DNA of 46,172 nucleotides, taken from the NCBI RefSeq assembly GCF_005889725.1, contig NZ_VCKX01000071.1:1-46172 (forward strand), in the 5' to 3' direction. The position numbers and the translations under genes were made by a program. Source of the stretch: Nonomuraea zeae (GTDB lineage Bacteria; Actinomycetota; Actinomycetes; Streptosporangiales; Streptosporangiaceae). Below the pieces are notes generated by a model, which was not told where the DNA came from, did no database searches, and was given only the letters and a program-made list of their open reading frames with translations. This document shows positions 31,111 through 39,544 of the stretch, piece by piece (positions within the stretch are counted from its first letter, which is position 1; the number at the start of each line of letters is the position of its first letter).

Positions 31111-33023
31111 TGAGCACCCCCTACCTCGAACTCCTGGCCAGGGAGGCGTCGGCGGTCGAGTTCGAGGGGCCGATCATCCAGGCCAGGGCGGCCGGCGCGG
31201 ACGCGGCCACGATCGAGGAGCTGGAGCAGGCCAAGGTCGAGGCGCTCAAGGTGCGCGACCTGCTCAAGCGGCGCGCCAGGCGCGAGGCCGAGCTGTCGGC
31301 GCTCTACGACACTGCCGGCGACCTGGCCGCGCTGCGCGACCTCGACGCCGTTCTCGAGGCCATCGTGCACCGGGCCAGGCAGTTGCTGGCCACCGACATC
31401 GCGTACATGACGCTGCACGACCCCGAGCGCGGCGACACCTACATGCGGGTCACCGACGGGTCGATCTCGGCCAAGTTCCGCGCGCTGCGGCTGGCCATGG
31501 GGGCGGGGCTGGGCGGCCTCGTCGCGCAGACGGCCGTCCCCTACTCGACCGCGGACTATTTCGCCGACGCCAGGTTCCGGCACAAGGAGCACATCGACGA
31601 CGCGGTCAAGGAGGAGGGCCTGGTCGCGATCCTGGGCGTGCCGCTGCGGCTCGGCCAGCGGGTGATCGGCGTGCTGATGGCGGCCAACCGCAGCGCCAGG
31701 CCGTTCCTCCAGGAGGAGGTGTCGCTGCTGGCCAGCCTGGCCGCGCACGCCGCCGTCGCGATCGACAACGCCCGGCTGCTGCAGGAGACCAGGAACGCGC
31801 TGGAGGAGCTCTCCCAGGCCCACAGGACCGCCAGGGCGCACGGGGAGGCCGTCGAGCGGGCCGCGCTGGCCCACGACCGGATGACCTCGCTGGTGCTGCG
31901 CGGCGGCGGGATCGAGGACGTGGCCGCCGTGGTGACCGACGTGCTCGGCGGGTCGCTGGCCGTGCTCGACGACCTGAGCAGGCCGATCACGGGTGACGTC
32001 GGCGCGCTGGACGCCGGGGTGTTCGAGGCGGCACAGGCGTCCAGAGCGCTGGGGCGCACCGTGCGGAGGGGCGATCTGCTGATCGCCTCCGTGGACGTCG
32101 GCGGCGAGCCGCTGTGCACGCTCATCCTGCGCAGCGACGACGCCGACGAGCGGATCCTGGAGCGGGCGGCGCTGGTGTGCGCGCTGCTGCTGCTGTTCAG
32201 GAGGAGCGTGGCGGAGGCGGAGGGCCGGGTCAGGGGTGAGCTGCTCGACGACCTGATCGCGCGGCCCGGCTCCCCCGGGCTGGCCGACCGGGCGCGCAGG
32301 CTGGGCGTCGATCTGGGCGCTCCGCACGTCGTGGTGGTCGCCAAGCACGCGGGGCAGCGCGAGCGGGCCGCGTTCTGGGCCTCGTCGCAGGCCGCGGTGC
32401 GGCACGGGCTGGCCGCCGGGCGGGGTGACGAGGTGGTGCTGCTGCTGCCGGGAGAGCACGCGGGCCGCATCGCGCAGCGCGTCGCCGCCGAGCTGAGCGC
32501 GTCTCTGCACAGCCCGGCCACGGCAGGTGCCGCGCAGGCCCCCACCGGCGTGCCGGACCGGTCGCCGGGGCGCGACCCCGCCGCGACGGGCTCGCACGGG
32601 GTCGCCGAGGCGTACCAGGAGGCGCGGCGGTGCGCCGAGGCGCTCATCGCGCTCGGACGGGCCGGCGACGGCGCGAGCGCCGCCGAGCTGGGCTTCGTCG
32701 GGCTGCTCGTCGGCGACGGCCGCGACGTGCGCGGCTTCGTCGGACGGGCGCTCGGCGCGGTGATCGACTACGACGCCCGCAGGGGCACCGCGCTCACCGG
32801 CACGCTGGCCGCCTACTTCGGCTCAGGCGGCTCGCCCTCGCGTACGGCCGAAGCCATGCACATCCACGTCAACACCGTCACGCAGCGCCTCGACCGGATC
32901 GCCAGGCTGCTCGGCGACGGCTGGCAGGAGCCCGAGCGCGCCCTGGAGATCCAGCTCGCGCTCCGCCTGCATCGGCTCGGCCACACATCCACCCAGGAGA
33001 CTGTGGGTCCCGACCCCATATAA
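31110..33023 (+). CDS. GAF-domain PucR/CdaR-type transcriptional regulator
   Basis: A 637 aa protein. It starts with a coiled N-terminus (about 1-60) and a GAF domain (about 65-225: DLDAVLEAIVHRARQLLATD, GLGGLVAQTAVPYSTADYF, LVAILGVPLRLGQRVIGVLM). A middle region (about 270-370) reads like the second sensory domain of this regulator group. The C-terminal PucR helix-turn-helix is at about 560-620 (GTLAAYFGSGGSPSRTAEAM, HIHVNTVTQRLDRIARLLG). It is cytoplasmic. The GTG at 31110 overlaps the preceding TAG. Its position inside the operon suggests it controls it in response to the substrate. Confidence 0.88.
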   Translation: MSTPYLELLAREASAVEFEGPIIQARAAGADAATIEELEQAKVEALKVRDLLKRRARREAELSALYDTAGDLAALRDLDAVLEAIVHRARQLLATDIAYMTLHDPERGDTYMRVTDGSISAKFRALRLAMGAGLGGLVAQTAVPYSTADYFADARFRHKEHIDDAVKEEGLVAILGVPLRLGQRVIGVLMAANRSARPFLQEEVSLLASLAAHAAVAIDNARLLQETRNALEELSQAHRTARAHGEAVERAALAHDRMTSLVLRGGGIEDVAAVVTDVLGGSLAVLDDLSRPITGDVGALDAGVFEAAQASRALGRTVRRGDLLIASVDVGGEPLCTLILRSDDADERILERAALVCALLLLFRRSVAEAEGRVRGELLDDLIARPGSPGLADRARRLGVDLGAPHVVVVAKHAGQRERAAFWASSQAAVRHGLAAGRGDEVVLLLPGEHAGRIAQRVAAELSASLHSPATAGAAQAPTGVPDRSPGRDPAATGSHGVAEAYQEARRCAEALIALGRAGDGASAAELGFVGLLVGDGRDVRGFVGRALGAVIDYDARRGTALTGTLAAYFGSGGSPSRTAEAMHIHVNTVTQRLDRIARLLGDGWQEPERALEIQLALRLHRLGHTSTQETVGPDPI

Positions 33024-33026
33024 GTG

Positions 33027-33056
33027 ATGCCGGTCACAATCTACGGTGACCGGCAT
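33027..33056 (+). promoter_or_regulatory. Perfect 10 bp inverted repeat enclosing the MHS ribosome binding site and start codon
   Basis: ATGCCGGTCA (33027-33036) and TGACCGGCAT (33047-33056) are exact complements with a 10 nt loop. The 3' arm contains the TGA of the probable GGTGA site and the first two bases of the ATG at 33055. As RNA it could hide the start; as DNA it could bind the PucR-type regulator. Confidence 0.7.
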
Positions 33057-34329
33057 GGCCACTTCCATCAAGAAGATCGTCGCCGCGAGCCTGATCGGCA
33101 CCACCATCGAGTGGTACGACTTCTTCCTGTACGGCTCGGCAGCCGCGCTCGTGTTCAACAAGCTCTTCTTCCCCGAGTCCGATCCGCTGACCGGCACGCT
33201 GCTGTCGTTCCTCACCTACGCCGTCGGCTTCGTCGCCCGCCCGCTCGGCGGCCTGATCTTCGGCCACTTCGGCGACCGGCTCGGCCGCAAGACGCTGCTG
33301 GTCGTCAGCCTGCTGACGATGGGGGCGGCGACGTTCCTGATCGGCTGCCTGCCCACGTACGAGAGCCTCGGCCCGGCCGCGGCGCTGCTGCTGACCACGC
33401 TCAGGCTGGTGCAGGGCTTCGCGCTCGGCGGCGAGTGGGGCGGCGCGGTGCTGATCGTCTCCGAGCACGGCGACACGGCCCGCCGCGGCTTCTGGGCCTC
33501 CTGGCCGCAGGCCGGCGCGCCCGGCGGGAACCTGCTGGCCACCGGCGTGCTGGCGATCCTGGCCGCCTGGCAGCCGGAGGAGGCGTTCCTGGCGTGGGGC
33601 TGGCGGGTGCCGTTCCTGCTGTCGGGGGTGCTGGTGCTGATCGGTCTCTGGATCCGGCTGACGATCACCGAGTCGCCGGTGTTCCAGCAGGCCGAGCCCC
33701 AGCAGCGGGCGCCGATCGTGGGCGTGCTGAAGTACCACTCCAAGGACGTGATCACGGCGATCGGCGCGCGCCTGGCCGAGAACATCTCCTTCTACCTGCT
33801 CACCGTCTTCGTCATCACGTACGCCAAGACCACGGGGATCGACAACTCCACCGTGCTGAACGCGGTGCTGATCTCCTCGGCCATCCACTTCGTCACTATC
33901 CCGATGTGGGGCGCGCTGTCCGACCGCATCGGCCGCCGCCCGATCTACCTGGCGGGCGCCGCCGGCATCGGCGTGTGGATCTTCGCGTTCTTCCCGCTCG
34001 TGGACACGGGCAACTTCCTGGCGATCACCCTCGCGGTCACCGTCGGCCTGCTCTTCCACGGCATGATGTACGGCCCGCAGGCGGCCTTCTTCACCGAGCT
34101 GTTCGGCACCAGGATGCGCTACACCGGCGTCTCGATCGGCGCGCAGCTCTCGGCGATCGTGGCCGGGGCGCTGGCCCCGATCATCGCAGTCGCGCTGCTG
34201 AAGACCTACTCGAGCAGCCTGCCCATCTCGGCCTACCTTGGTCTGGCGGCGGTGCTCACCCTGGTCGCGGTCTACGCCGCACGCGAGACCCAGGGCAGCG
34301 ACCTGGCCGAGAGGACCCACGTGCGATGA
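33055..34329 (+). CDS. MHS-family MFS transporter
   Basis: A 424 aa metabolite:H+ symporter of the MFS with 12 helices. Hallmarks are TTIEWYDFFLYGSAAAL at the start, GHFGDRLGRKTLL after helix 2, RLVQGFALGGEWGGAVL and LSDRIGRRPIYL. Family members carry organic acids such as shikimate, proline/betaine or alpha-ketoglutarate. The operon context suggests 3-hydroxybutyrate or a related hydroxyacid (inference). The ATG at 33055 is preceded by GGTGA within the inverted repeat; GTG at 33046 would add three residues. Its end overlaps the hydrolase gene by ATGA. Confidence 0.9.
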   Translation: MATSIKKIVAASLIGTTIEWYDFFLYGSAAALVFNKLFFPESDPLTGTLLSFLTYAVGFVARPLGGLIFGHFGDRLGRKTLLVVSLLTMGAATFLIGCLPTYESLGPAAALLLTTLRLVQGFALGGEWGGAVLIVSEHGDTARRGFWASWPQAGAPGGNLLATGVLAILAAWQPEEAFLAWGWRVPFLLSGVLVLIGLWIRLTITESPVFQQAEPQQRAPIVGVLKYHSKDVITAIGARLAENISFYLLTVFVITYAKTTGIDNSTVLNAVLISSAIHFVTIPMWGALSDRIGRRPIYLAGAAGIGVWIFAFFPLVDTGNFLAITLAVTVGLLFHGMMYGPQAAFFTELFGTRMRYTGVSIGAQLSAIVAGALAPIIAVALLKTYSSSLPISAYLGLAAVLTLVAVYAARETQGSDLAERTHVR

Positions 34330-35330
34330 AGGTCACCACCCCCCGCCTCACCCAGCACGTCCTGACCACCGAGGGCAGGACCACCGGCGAGCCCGTGCTG
34401 TTCGTGCATGGGAACGTCTCCTCCAGCGCCTTCTGGCGCGACGCCATGGCGGCCCTGCCCGGCGGCTACCGCCCGCTCGCGGTGGACCTGCGCGGTTTCG
34501 GCGAGAGCGACCCCGCTCCCGTGGACGCCACCAGGGGCCTGCGCGACTACTCCGACGACCTGCTCGAACTGGTCGAGGCGCTCGACCTCGACGGGGTGCA
34601 CCTGGTGGGCTGGAGCCTGGGCGGCGGCGTCGTCCTTCAGGCCCTGCGCGACCGGCCGGCGGCGGTCAGGAGCGTCACCCTGGTCAACCCGATCTCCCCG
34701 TACGGCTTCGGCGGCACCGAGGGCCCGGACGGCCGGCTCACCCACGCCGACGGCACGGGCGCGGGAGCGGGAGCGGCCAGCCCCGACTTCGTGGCCCGGC
34801 TCAAGGCGGGCGACATGTCCGATGAATCCCCCACGTCGCCCCGCAGCGTCTTCCGCTCCTCCTACGTCAAGCACCCCGAGGTGCCCGACGAGGACTTCTA
34901 CGTGCGCGCCATGCTCACCACCCGCGTGGGCGAGGCCCACTACCCCGGCGCCGCCGTCACCTCGCCCCGGTGGCCGGGCGTGGCCCCGGGCAAGTACGGC
35001 GTCCTCAACGCCGCCGCCCCCACCCACTTCCGCCTGGACGACCTGCACGAGATCTCCCCCAAGCCGCCCATCCTGTGGATCAGGGGCGCCGACGACGTGA
35101 TCGTCTCCGACGCCTCCCTGTTCGACCTGGCCCACCTGGGCGCGCTCGGCGCCGTGCCCGGCTCCCCCGGCACCCCGGCCCAGCCCATGGTCACGCAGAC
35201 CAGGGCCGTGCTGGAGCGCTACGGCCCGTACCGGGAGGCCGTGATCGAGGACTGCGGCCACAGCCCGCACCTGGAGCACCCGGCCGCGTTCGGCCGCCTG
35301 CTGACCGGCCATCTGGAGGAGGCCCGATGA
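34326..35330 (+). CDS. Alpha/beta hydrolase (cytoplasmic)
   Basis: A 334 aa alpha/beta-hydrolase fold protein: oxyanion segment VLFVHGNVSSSAFWR, DLRGFGESDP, nucleophile elbow GWSLGGG, acid region RGADDVIVSD and catalytic His in DCGHSPHLEHP. There is no signal peptide. The ATGA overlap with the transporter indicates translational coupling. In this operon it could cleave imported hydroxyacid oligomers or esters inside the cell (inference). Other ester or amide substrates are possible. Confidence 0.88.
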   Translation: MKVTTPRLTQHVLTTEGRTTGEPVLFVHGNVSSSAFWRDAMAALPGGYRPLAVDLRGFGESDPAPVDATRGLRDYSDDLLELVEALDLDGVHLVGWSLGGGVVLQALRDRPAAVRSVTLVNPISPYGFGGTEGPDGRLTHADGTGAGAGAASPDFVARLKAGDMSDESPTSPRSVFRSSYVKHPEVPDEDFYVRAMLTTRVGEAHYPGAAVTSPRWPGVAPGKYGVLNAAAPTHFRLDDLHEISPKPPILWIRGADDVIVSDASLFDLAHLGALGAVPGSPGTPAQPMVTQTRAVLERYGPYREAVIEDCGHSPHLEHPAAFGRLLTGHLEEAR

Positions 35331-36475
35331 TCGTCGCACTCACCCTGGTGGCGAGCCTGCTCACGCCGGTCTCCGCACAGCTCGCCGTGCCCGGCGCGGA
35401 GAAGACCGTGATCGCCACGCTCGACGACCTGACCACGGCGGGCACCACCGCGAGCGGCCACACCGACCCGGCCGACTGGGCGGGGCTGCACTCGGCCGCG
35501 ACCGTCAACCCGACGGGCGTGCCCGGCATCCAGATCGACGGCTACTTCCCCGACACCTCCACCACCAACGCCACGCACGGCTGGAACCACGACTCCCAGT
35601 TCGTGATCAGGCTCCCCGAGCGCTGGAACGGCGGCCTGGTCGTCAGCGGCACCCCCGGCAACAGGGAGCAGTACGCCAACGACTACACGATCTCCGACTG
35701 GGTCCTGTCCAAGGGCTACGCCTTCGCCGCCACCGACAAGGGCAACGTCGGCGTGAACTTCCACGAGGACGGCCGCCGCCCGGGCGACGCCATCGCCGAG
35801 TGGAACCACCGCGTCACCCAGCTCGCCGTCGCCGCCAAGGCCGTCGTGCGCCAGCGCTACGGCCGGCAGCCCGCCCGCACGTTCGCCGCCGGCATCTCCA
35901 ACGGCGGCTACCTGGTCAGGTGGCAGTTGGAGAACCGCGGCTGGCTCTACGACGGCGGCGTCGACTGGGAGGGCACGCTCTGGCGGCTCAAGGGCGACAA
36001 CCTGCTGACCTTCCTGCCGCCGGCGCTGACGGCTTATCCGGACGAGGCGGGCGTGCGGACGGCCGGGTTCGCGGCCGGCTCGGAGTTCCTGTGGCCGTTC
36101 CACCGGCAGTACTACTGGGAGCTCACCCAGCAGCTCTACCAGAAGGAGCTGGATCCGTCCTACCAGGGCGCGGCGGCCGACTACGACTACGCCGAGCGCA
36201 AGCCCTACGCGGCCGTGGCGAAGATCGCGCTGACCGGCCGGATCACCAAGCCGCTCATCACGATCCACGGGACGCTCGACACGCTGCTGCCGATCTCGCG
36301 CAGCTCCGACGTCTACGCCCAGATGGTCGGCCCGCACCGGCCCTTCCGCTATCACCGGGTCGAGGCGGGCAACCACCTCGACAGCCTGGTGGACGCCTAC
36401 CCCGACCGGCTCAAGCCGATGCTCCCGGTCTTCAGGAGCGCCTTCACCGAGCTGGAGGACTGGGTCAGTCCTTGA
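35327..36475 (+). CDS. Secreted alpha/beta hydrolase of tannase/3HB-oligomer hydrolase type
   Basis: A 382 aa protein with an N-terminal signal peptide (MIVALTLVASLLTPVSAQLA). The catalytic domain has RWNGGLVVSGTPGNREQY and WVLSKGYAFAATDKGNVGVN, the nucleophile motif AAGISNGGYLVRWQLE, an acid region HGTLDTLLPISRSS and a late His in VEAGNHLDSLV. The pattern recalls the tannase/feruloyl-esterase and 3-hydroxybutyrate oligomer hydrolase group. It should act outside the membrane on ester substrates. GGAGGAG precedes the ATG, which overlaps the previous stop by ATGA. Its last 11 nt overlap the convergent glycosyltransferase gene. Confidence 0.82.
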   Translation: MIVALTLVASLLTPVSAQLAVPGAEKTVIATLDDLTTAGTTASGHTDPADWAGLHSAATVNPTGVPGIQIDGYFPDTSTTNATHGWNHDSQFVIRLPERWNGGLVVSGTPGNREQYANDYTISDWVLSKGYAFAATDKGNVGVNFHEDGRRPGDAIAEWNHRVTQLAVAAKAVVRQRYGRQPARTFAAGISNGGYLVRWQLENRGWLYDGGVDWEGTLWRLKGDNLLTFLPPALTAYPDEAGVRTAGFAAGSEFLWPFHRQYYWELTQQLYQKELDPSYQGAAADYDYAERKPYAAVAKIALTGRITKPLITIHGTLDTLLPISRSSDVYAQMVGPHRPFRYHRVEAGNHLDSLVDAYPDRLKPMLPVFRSAFTELEDWVSP

Positions 36476-38462
36476 GGTAGCGATGCCTGCCCGCGCGCGC
36501 CCAGCGGACCATGTGGCGCGCGCCGGGCAGCCGCCGCCCGATCCTGTGCAGCACGGTGTCCCGGCCCATGGGCGAGCGCCGCTCGGGATCGACCGCGGCG
36601 GCGGGGCGTACGCGGACCTTGCCCCTCCGCATGTCCAGCGCGAAGCGCAGCCCGATCTCCTCCTCCGGGGAGCGCAGCGACGACAGCCAGCCGCCGGGCC
36701 CGAGCTGCTCGATGCCCGGCATCAGCCGCTTGACCGGCACCTTCGCCACGAGCTGGCCGGCGATTCTGCCCGGCACCCCCGCCTCGACCAGTGCGGGCGC
36801 GCACACCTCGCGGCCCCGGCGGCCGGTGCTGCGCAGCACCAGCTCCAGCGGCGGTCCCCCGCTCGGCGGCACGTACGGCACCGGCAGCACGACGTACAGG
36901 TGCTTGTCGAGGTGCTTGACCACCACGCCGGGCGACACCAGCGCGATCGACTCGGAGAACGAGCGCGGCTCGACGGCCAGGCCCAGCTCGCCGTGGTCGC
37001 TCCAGCAGGGCACCACCAGCCGGGTCCGCGGCCGCTGGGCCAGCACGCCCAGGACGTTGAGCGGGCCCTCCGAGCGGCCGACCCGGCTCCTGGCCTGGTT
37101 GGCGCCGCTGAACATGCGTACGTGCACCTCCCAGTGACCCGGCTTGAGCGGCTCGCCCAGCGCGGCGCTGGTCACGTCCACCCTGGCCTCGCCCTTGATC
37201 TGCACCCTGACGCGGCGGCGGCCGTCCGGCAGCCGCTCCACGCGGTGGGCCAGCGGCAGGAAGTGAACGACGCCGGTCTCCTTGTGCTGGATGTACACCT
37301 CGATGCGGGCCCGCTCGACCGCGGCGGTGATGTCGGTGACGCCCTCCCTCAGCGACCGGGTCTCCAGCGAGCGCGGCGGGATCCAGTGCAGGCGATCGCC
37401 GTCCGTGCGGTACCTGTCGGGCGTGCCGTCGCCCGACATGACCTCCACGGTCAGGTTGAGCACGAGGACGTGGGCGTCCCAGCGCACCTCCGTGAGGTCG
37501 GCGCGCAGGCCGGCCCGCCTGGAGGAGTTGGCCATGATCACGATCTGGTCCAGGCGCCCCATCCGGACGAACGCGGCCGCCACCCGCAGCTGGACGGGCA
37601 GGTAGCGGTCGATCGACTCGGGGAAGCGCCGCTCCACGAGCTCCTGCGCGACGCGGAAGTGCATGCCCCTGTCGACGGAGGAGTCGGCGAACTTGCTGGT
37701 CAGCAGCGGGCGCAGGACGGCGTAGCGGAGCCAGTAGGCGTACATGCGATCGCGCTGGCGGCCCGCCCCCACGAAGGCGTCGATGTCGTCGAGCAGCCCG
37801 GCCAGGTCATGCGCGATGGCCCGCGGCTCCTCCTCCACCACGGGCCGCTCGCCCAGGTGGCAGCAGACGTGCTCGGCCAGCACGGCGATGACCTTGGCCT
37901 GGAGGTAGGCCCGCATCACGAACGCCTGCTCGGCCATCCGCCCGCCGGGCACCCCGAAGCCCAGCTCGTGCTCCTCCAGGAAGGCGCGGCGGTAGAGCTG
38001 CTGCGGGTGGAGCAGGGTGAGCAGGCGGTCGCGCAGGATGTCGGCGCGGGCCGTGCTGCGCTCGAAGGCGGTCATCGGCGGCCCGTAGTCGCGGATCATG
38101 CGGCCGATCAGCACGTCCGCGTCCGTCTCGACGGCGCGGTCGTGCATGCGGACGAGCGCGTCCTTCTCCAGGCGGTCGCCCTGGTCGAGGAAGTAGACGT
38201 AGTCGCCGCTCGCCGCGGCCAGCCCCACGTTGCGCCCGCGCATCGGCGAGCCCGTCTGCGGCAGGTGCAGCGTGCGCACGTTGCCGCGGGCCGCGGCGAT
38301 GGTGTCCAGGCGCTCCCCGATCCCGTCCGTGGACCCGTCGTCCACGAAGATCACTTCGTAGTCGTCCGCGGGCATCGTCTGCTCCAGCGTGGAGCGAATG
38401 CACGCGTCGGCGGTGAAACCCGGATTGTGGACATTGACGATCACACTGACCTTCACACCCAT
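36465..38462 (-). CDS. Family 2 glycosyltransferase with large C-terminal extension
   Basis: A 665 aa protein. The N-terminal GT-A domain (about 1-215) starts VSVIVNVHNPGFTADACIRS and has FVDDGSTDGIGERLD. YVYFLDQGDRLEKDAL stands where the second acidic (DxD-like) motif is expected. The remaining ~430 residues hold beta-rich segments (WDAHVLVLNLTVEVMSGDG, GHWEVHVRMFSG) as in teichoic-acid or capsule glycosyltransferases of actinomycetes. No membrane helix is obvious. It probably builds a cell-wall glycopolymer (inference). The ATG at 38462 lacks a clear ribosome binding site. Confidence 0.85.
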   Translation of the reverse strand: MGVKVSVIVNVHNPGFTADACIRSTLEQTMPADDYEVIFVDDGSTDGIGERLDTIAAARGNVRTLHLPQTGSPMRGRNVGLAAASGDYVYFLDQGDRLEKDALVRMHDRAVETDADVLIGRMIRDYGPPMTAFERSTARADILRDRLLTLLHPQQLYRRAFLEEHELGFGVPGGRMAEQAFVMRAYLQAKVIAVLAEHVCCHLGERPVVEEEPRAIAHDLAGLLDDIDAFVGAGRQRDRMYAYWLRYAVLRPLLTSKFADSSVDRGMHFRVAQELVERRFPESIDRYLPVQLRVAAAFVRMGRLDQIVIMANSSRRAGLRADLTEVRWDAHVLVLNLTVEVMSGDGTPDRYRTDGDRLHWIPPRSLETRSLREGVTDITAAVERARIEVYIQHKETGVVHFLPLAHRVERLPDGRRRVRVQIKGEARVDVTSAALGEPLKPGHWEVHVRMFSGANQARSRVGRSEGPLNVLGVLAQRPRTRLVVPCWSDHGELGLAVEPRSFSESIALVSPGVVVKHLDKHLYVVLPVPYVPPSGGPPLELVLRSTGRRGREVCAPALVEAGVPGRIAGQLVAKVPVKRLMPGIEQLGPGGWLSSLRSPEEEIGLRFALDMRRGKVRVRPAAAVDPERRSPMGRDTVLHRIGRRLPGARHMVRWARAGRHRYLKD

Positions 38463-38511
38463 GCGGCCAGCGTGCGCCGGTATACACCTTCGGGCACGGC
38501 GGCTTGCCGAT

Positions 38512-38537
38512 TAGAGAAGGAAAGTTGACCTTCTAAT
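38512..38537. promoter_or_regulatory. AT-rich imperfect dyad between the glycosyltransferase and transglycosylase genes
   Basis: TTAGAGAAGG and CCTTCTAA form an 8 bp stem with a 2 nt bulge in a 99 nt gap. It could end the transglycosylase transcript or belong to the glycosyltransferase promoter. Confidence 0.35.
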
Positions 38538-38561
38538 AGCGGGCCGCCGACGGTGCGGTGC

Positions 38562-39278
38562 TCAGTACCAGCCCACCGACTGCGAGTGTCCCCAGGCGCC
38601 GCAGGGAGTGCCGTAGCGGCCCTTGATGTAGCCGAGGCCCCACTTGATCTGGGTGGCGGCGTTGGTCTGCCAGTCGGAGCCCGCGCTGGCCATCTTGCTG
38701 CCCGGCAGGGACTGCGGGATGCCGTACGCGCCGGAGTAGCGGTTCATGGCGCGCTCGTTCCAGCCGCTTTCCTTCTGCCAGAGCCGCTCCAGGCATCCCC
38801 ACTGGTCGTCGCCCCAGCCCATGGAGGCGAGCATGGTCTTGGCGGTGGCCTTGTTGCTGCCCGGCGAGGGGTCGCTGCCCGGCGGGAAGTTCACGGGCGG
38901 GAAGCCGTTGCCTGACGGGGCCTGCTTGGGCACGACCCAGTCGAGGTCGGTGTTCTTGCCCGCTCCCGAGCGGTTCTTCTTGAGCTGGTCGGCCCGGTAG
39001 GCCTGCTCGGCCGCGTTCTTGAGCGCGTCCGTCTCGGGGTCGGGCGCGGCCAGGTCGCCGCTGGCGAGCTTGCCCATGTCCTCGATCGAGAAGCCCTCCG
39101 AGGGCGGCTCGTTCGCGTTCTCGATGGCGCGGAAGGCGACGAAGCCGCCACCGCCGAAGATCACCGTCACGGAGAGGACGGTGATGACGATGCGCTTGGG
39201 CGTGACACGCGAACGCCGGCGTGCCGAGGGGAGATCTTCCTTCGGGGGACGCTCGCTCAACTGCGGACCGGGGCTCAC
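38562..39278 (-). CDS. Membrane-anchored lytic transglycosylase-like protein
   Basis: A 238 aa protein with a basic cytoplasmic N-terminus, one transmembrane helix (RIVITVLSVTVIFGGGGFVAF, about 29-49) and a ~95-residue disordered Pro/Ser/Asn-rich linker. The C-terminal domain is SLT-like (about 150-238): LASMGWGDDQWGCLERLWQK with the candidate catalytic Glu in QKESGWNERA, then GAYGIPQSLPGSKMASAG, with two cysteines. It should cleave peptidoglycan glycan strands. The GTG at 39278 is chosen; a TTG at 39317 in the same frame is an alternative, and neither has a clear ribosome binding site. Confidence 0.85.
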   Translation of the reverse strand: MSPGPQLSERPPKEDLPSARRRSRVTPKRIVITVLSVTVIFGGGGFVAFRAIENANEPPSEGFSIEDMGKLASGDLAAPDPETDALKNAAEQAYRADQLKKNRSGAGKNTDLDWVVPKQAPSGNGFPPVNFPPGSDPSPGSNKATAKTMLASMGWGDDQWGCLERLWQKESGWNERAMNRYSGAYGIPQSLPGSKMASAGSDWQTNAATQIKWGLGYIKGRYGTPCGAWGHSQSVGWY

Positions 39279-39384
39279 GAACCATGAGCTTGCCCTGTCC
39301 GGGGGGGTGGTCCGCAACCGAAACGCGGTAATCGCTTGGCGTTCTGTTGGCTAACCAGCAGGTTGGCGTGGTCTTTCGGAAAAG

Positions 39385-39402
39385 ATGTGATATTAGTCAC
39401 AT
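39385..39402. promoter_or_regulatory. CRP-like palindrome
   Basis: ATGTGATATTAGTCACAT contains a perfect TGTGA-N6-TCACA core, the consensus of CRP-family regulators including mycobacterial CRP. It lies 107 nt upstream of the transglycosylase start and about 140 nt upstream of the response regulator gene. Confidence 0.65.
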
Positions 39403-39408
39403 ATGCGA

Positions 39409-39445
39409 GGCTTCCCTTCGCGCGCCCGTTATCCGAAGGGAAGCC
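39409..39445. terminator. Strong 12 bp hairpin in the divergent intergenic region
   Basis: GGCTTCCCTTCG (39409-39420) and CGAAGGGAAGCC (39434-39445) are perfectly complementary with a 13 nt loop. It lies between two divergent genes, so a simple end-of-gene terminator is not expected. It may end a short transcript, act as an operator, or attenuate the response regulator mRNA. Confidence 0.5.
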
Positions 39446-39488
39446 CTTTCCAGGGTTTCGCGCGTTGTTCCTGATCGCATCCACGACA

Positions 39489-39506
39489 TGTCACAGTTTG
39501 GTGACA
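39489..39506. promoter_or_regulatory. TGTCAC-N6-GTGACA palindrome upstream of the response regulator
   Basis: A perfect 6-6-6 dyad centred about 47 nt before the GTG at 39545. It is at the right distance for a site overlapping the promoter and may be an autoregulatory site. Confidence 0.55.
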
Positions 39507-39532
39507 CAACCCGGGTATACGGGACATGGAAT

Positions 39533-39538
39533 AATAAT
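39533..39538 (+). promoter_or_regulatory. Putative -10 of the response regulator (leaderless)
   Basis: AATAAT, within TAATAAT, ends 6 nt before the GTG at 39545. Confidence 0.45.
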
Positions 39539-39544
39539 GTGCGC

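Noticed and set aside
36483..38528. Long plus-strand ORF (681 aa) opposite the glycosyltransferase
   Set aside because: Its composition is low-complexity shadow sequence, while the minus strand encodes a recognisable GT-A domain.
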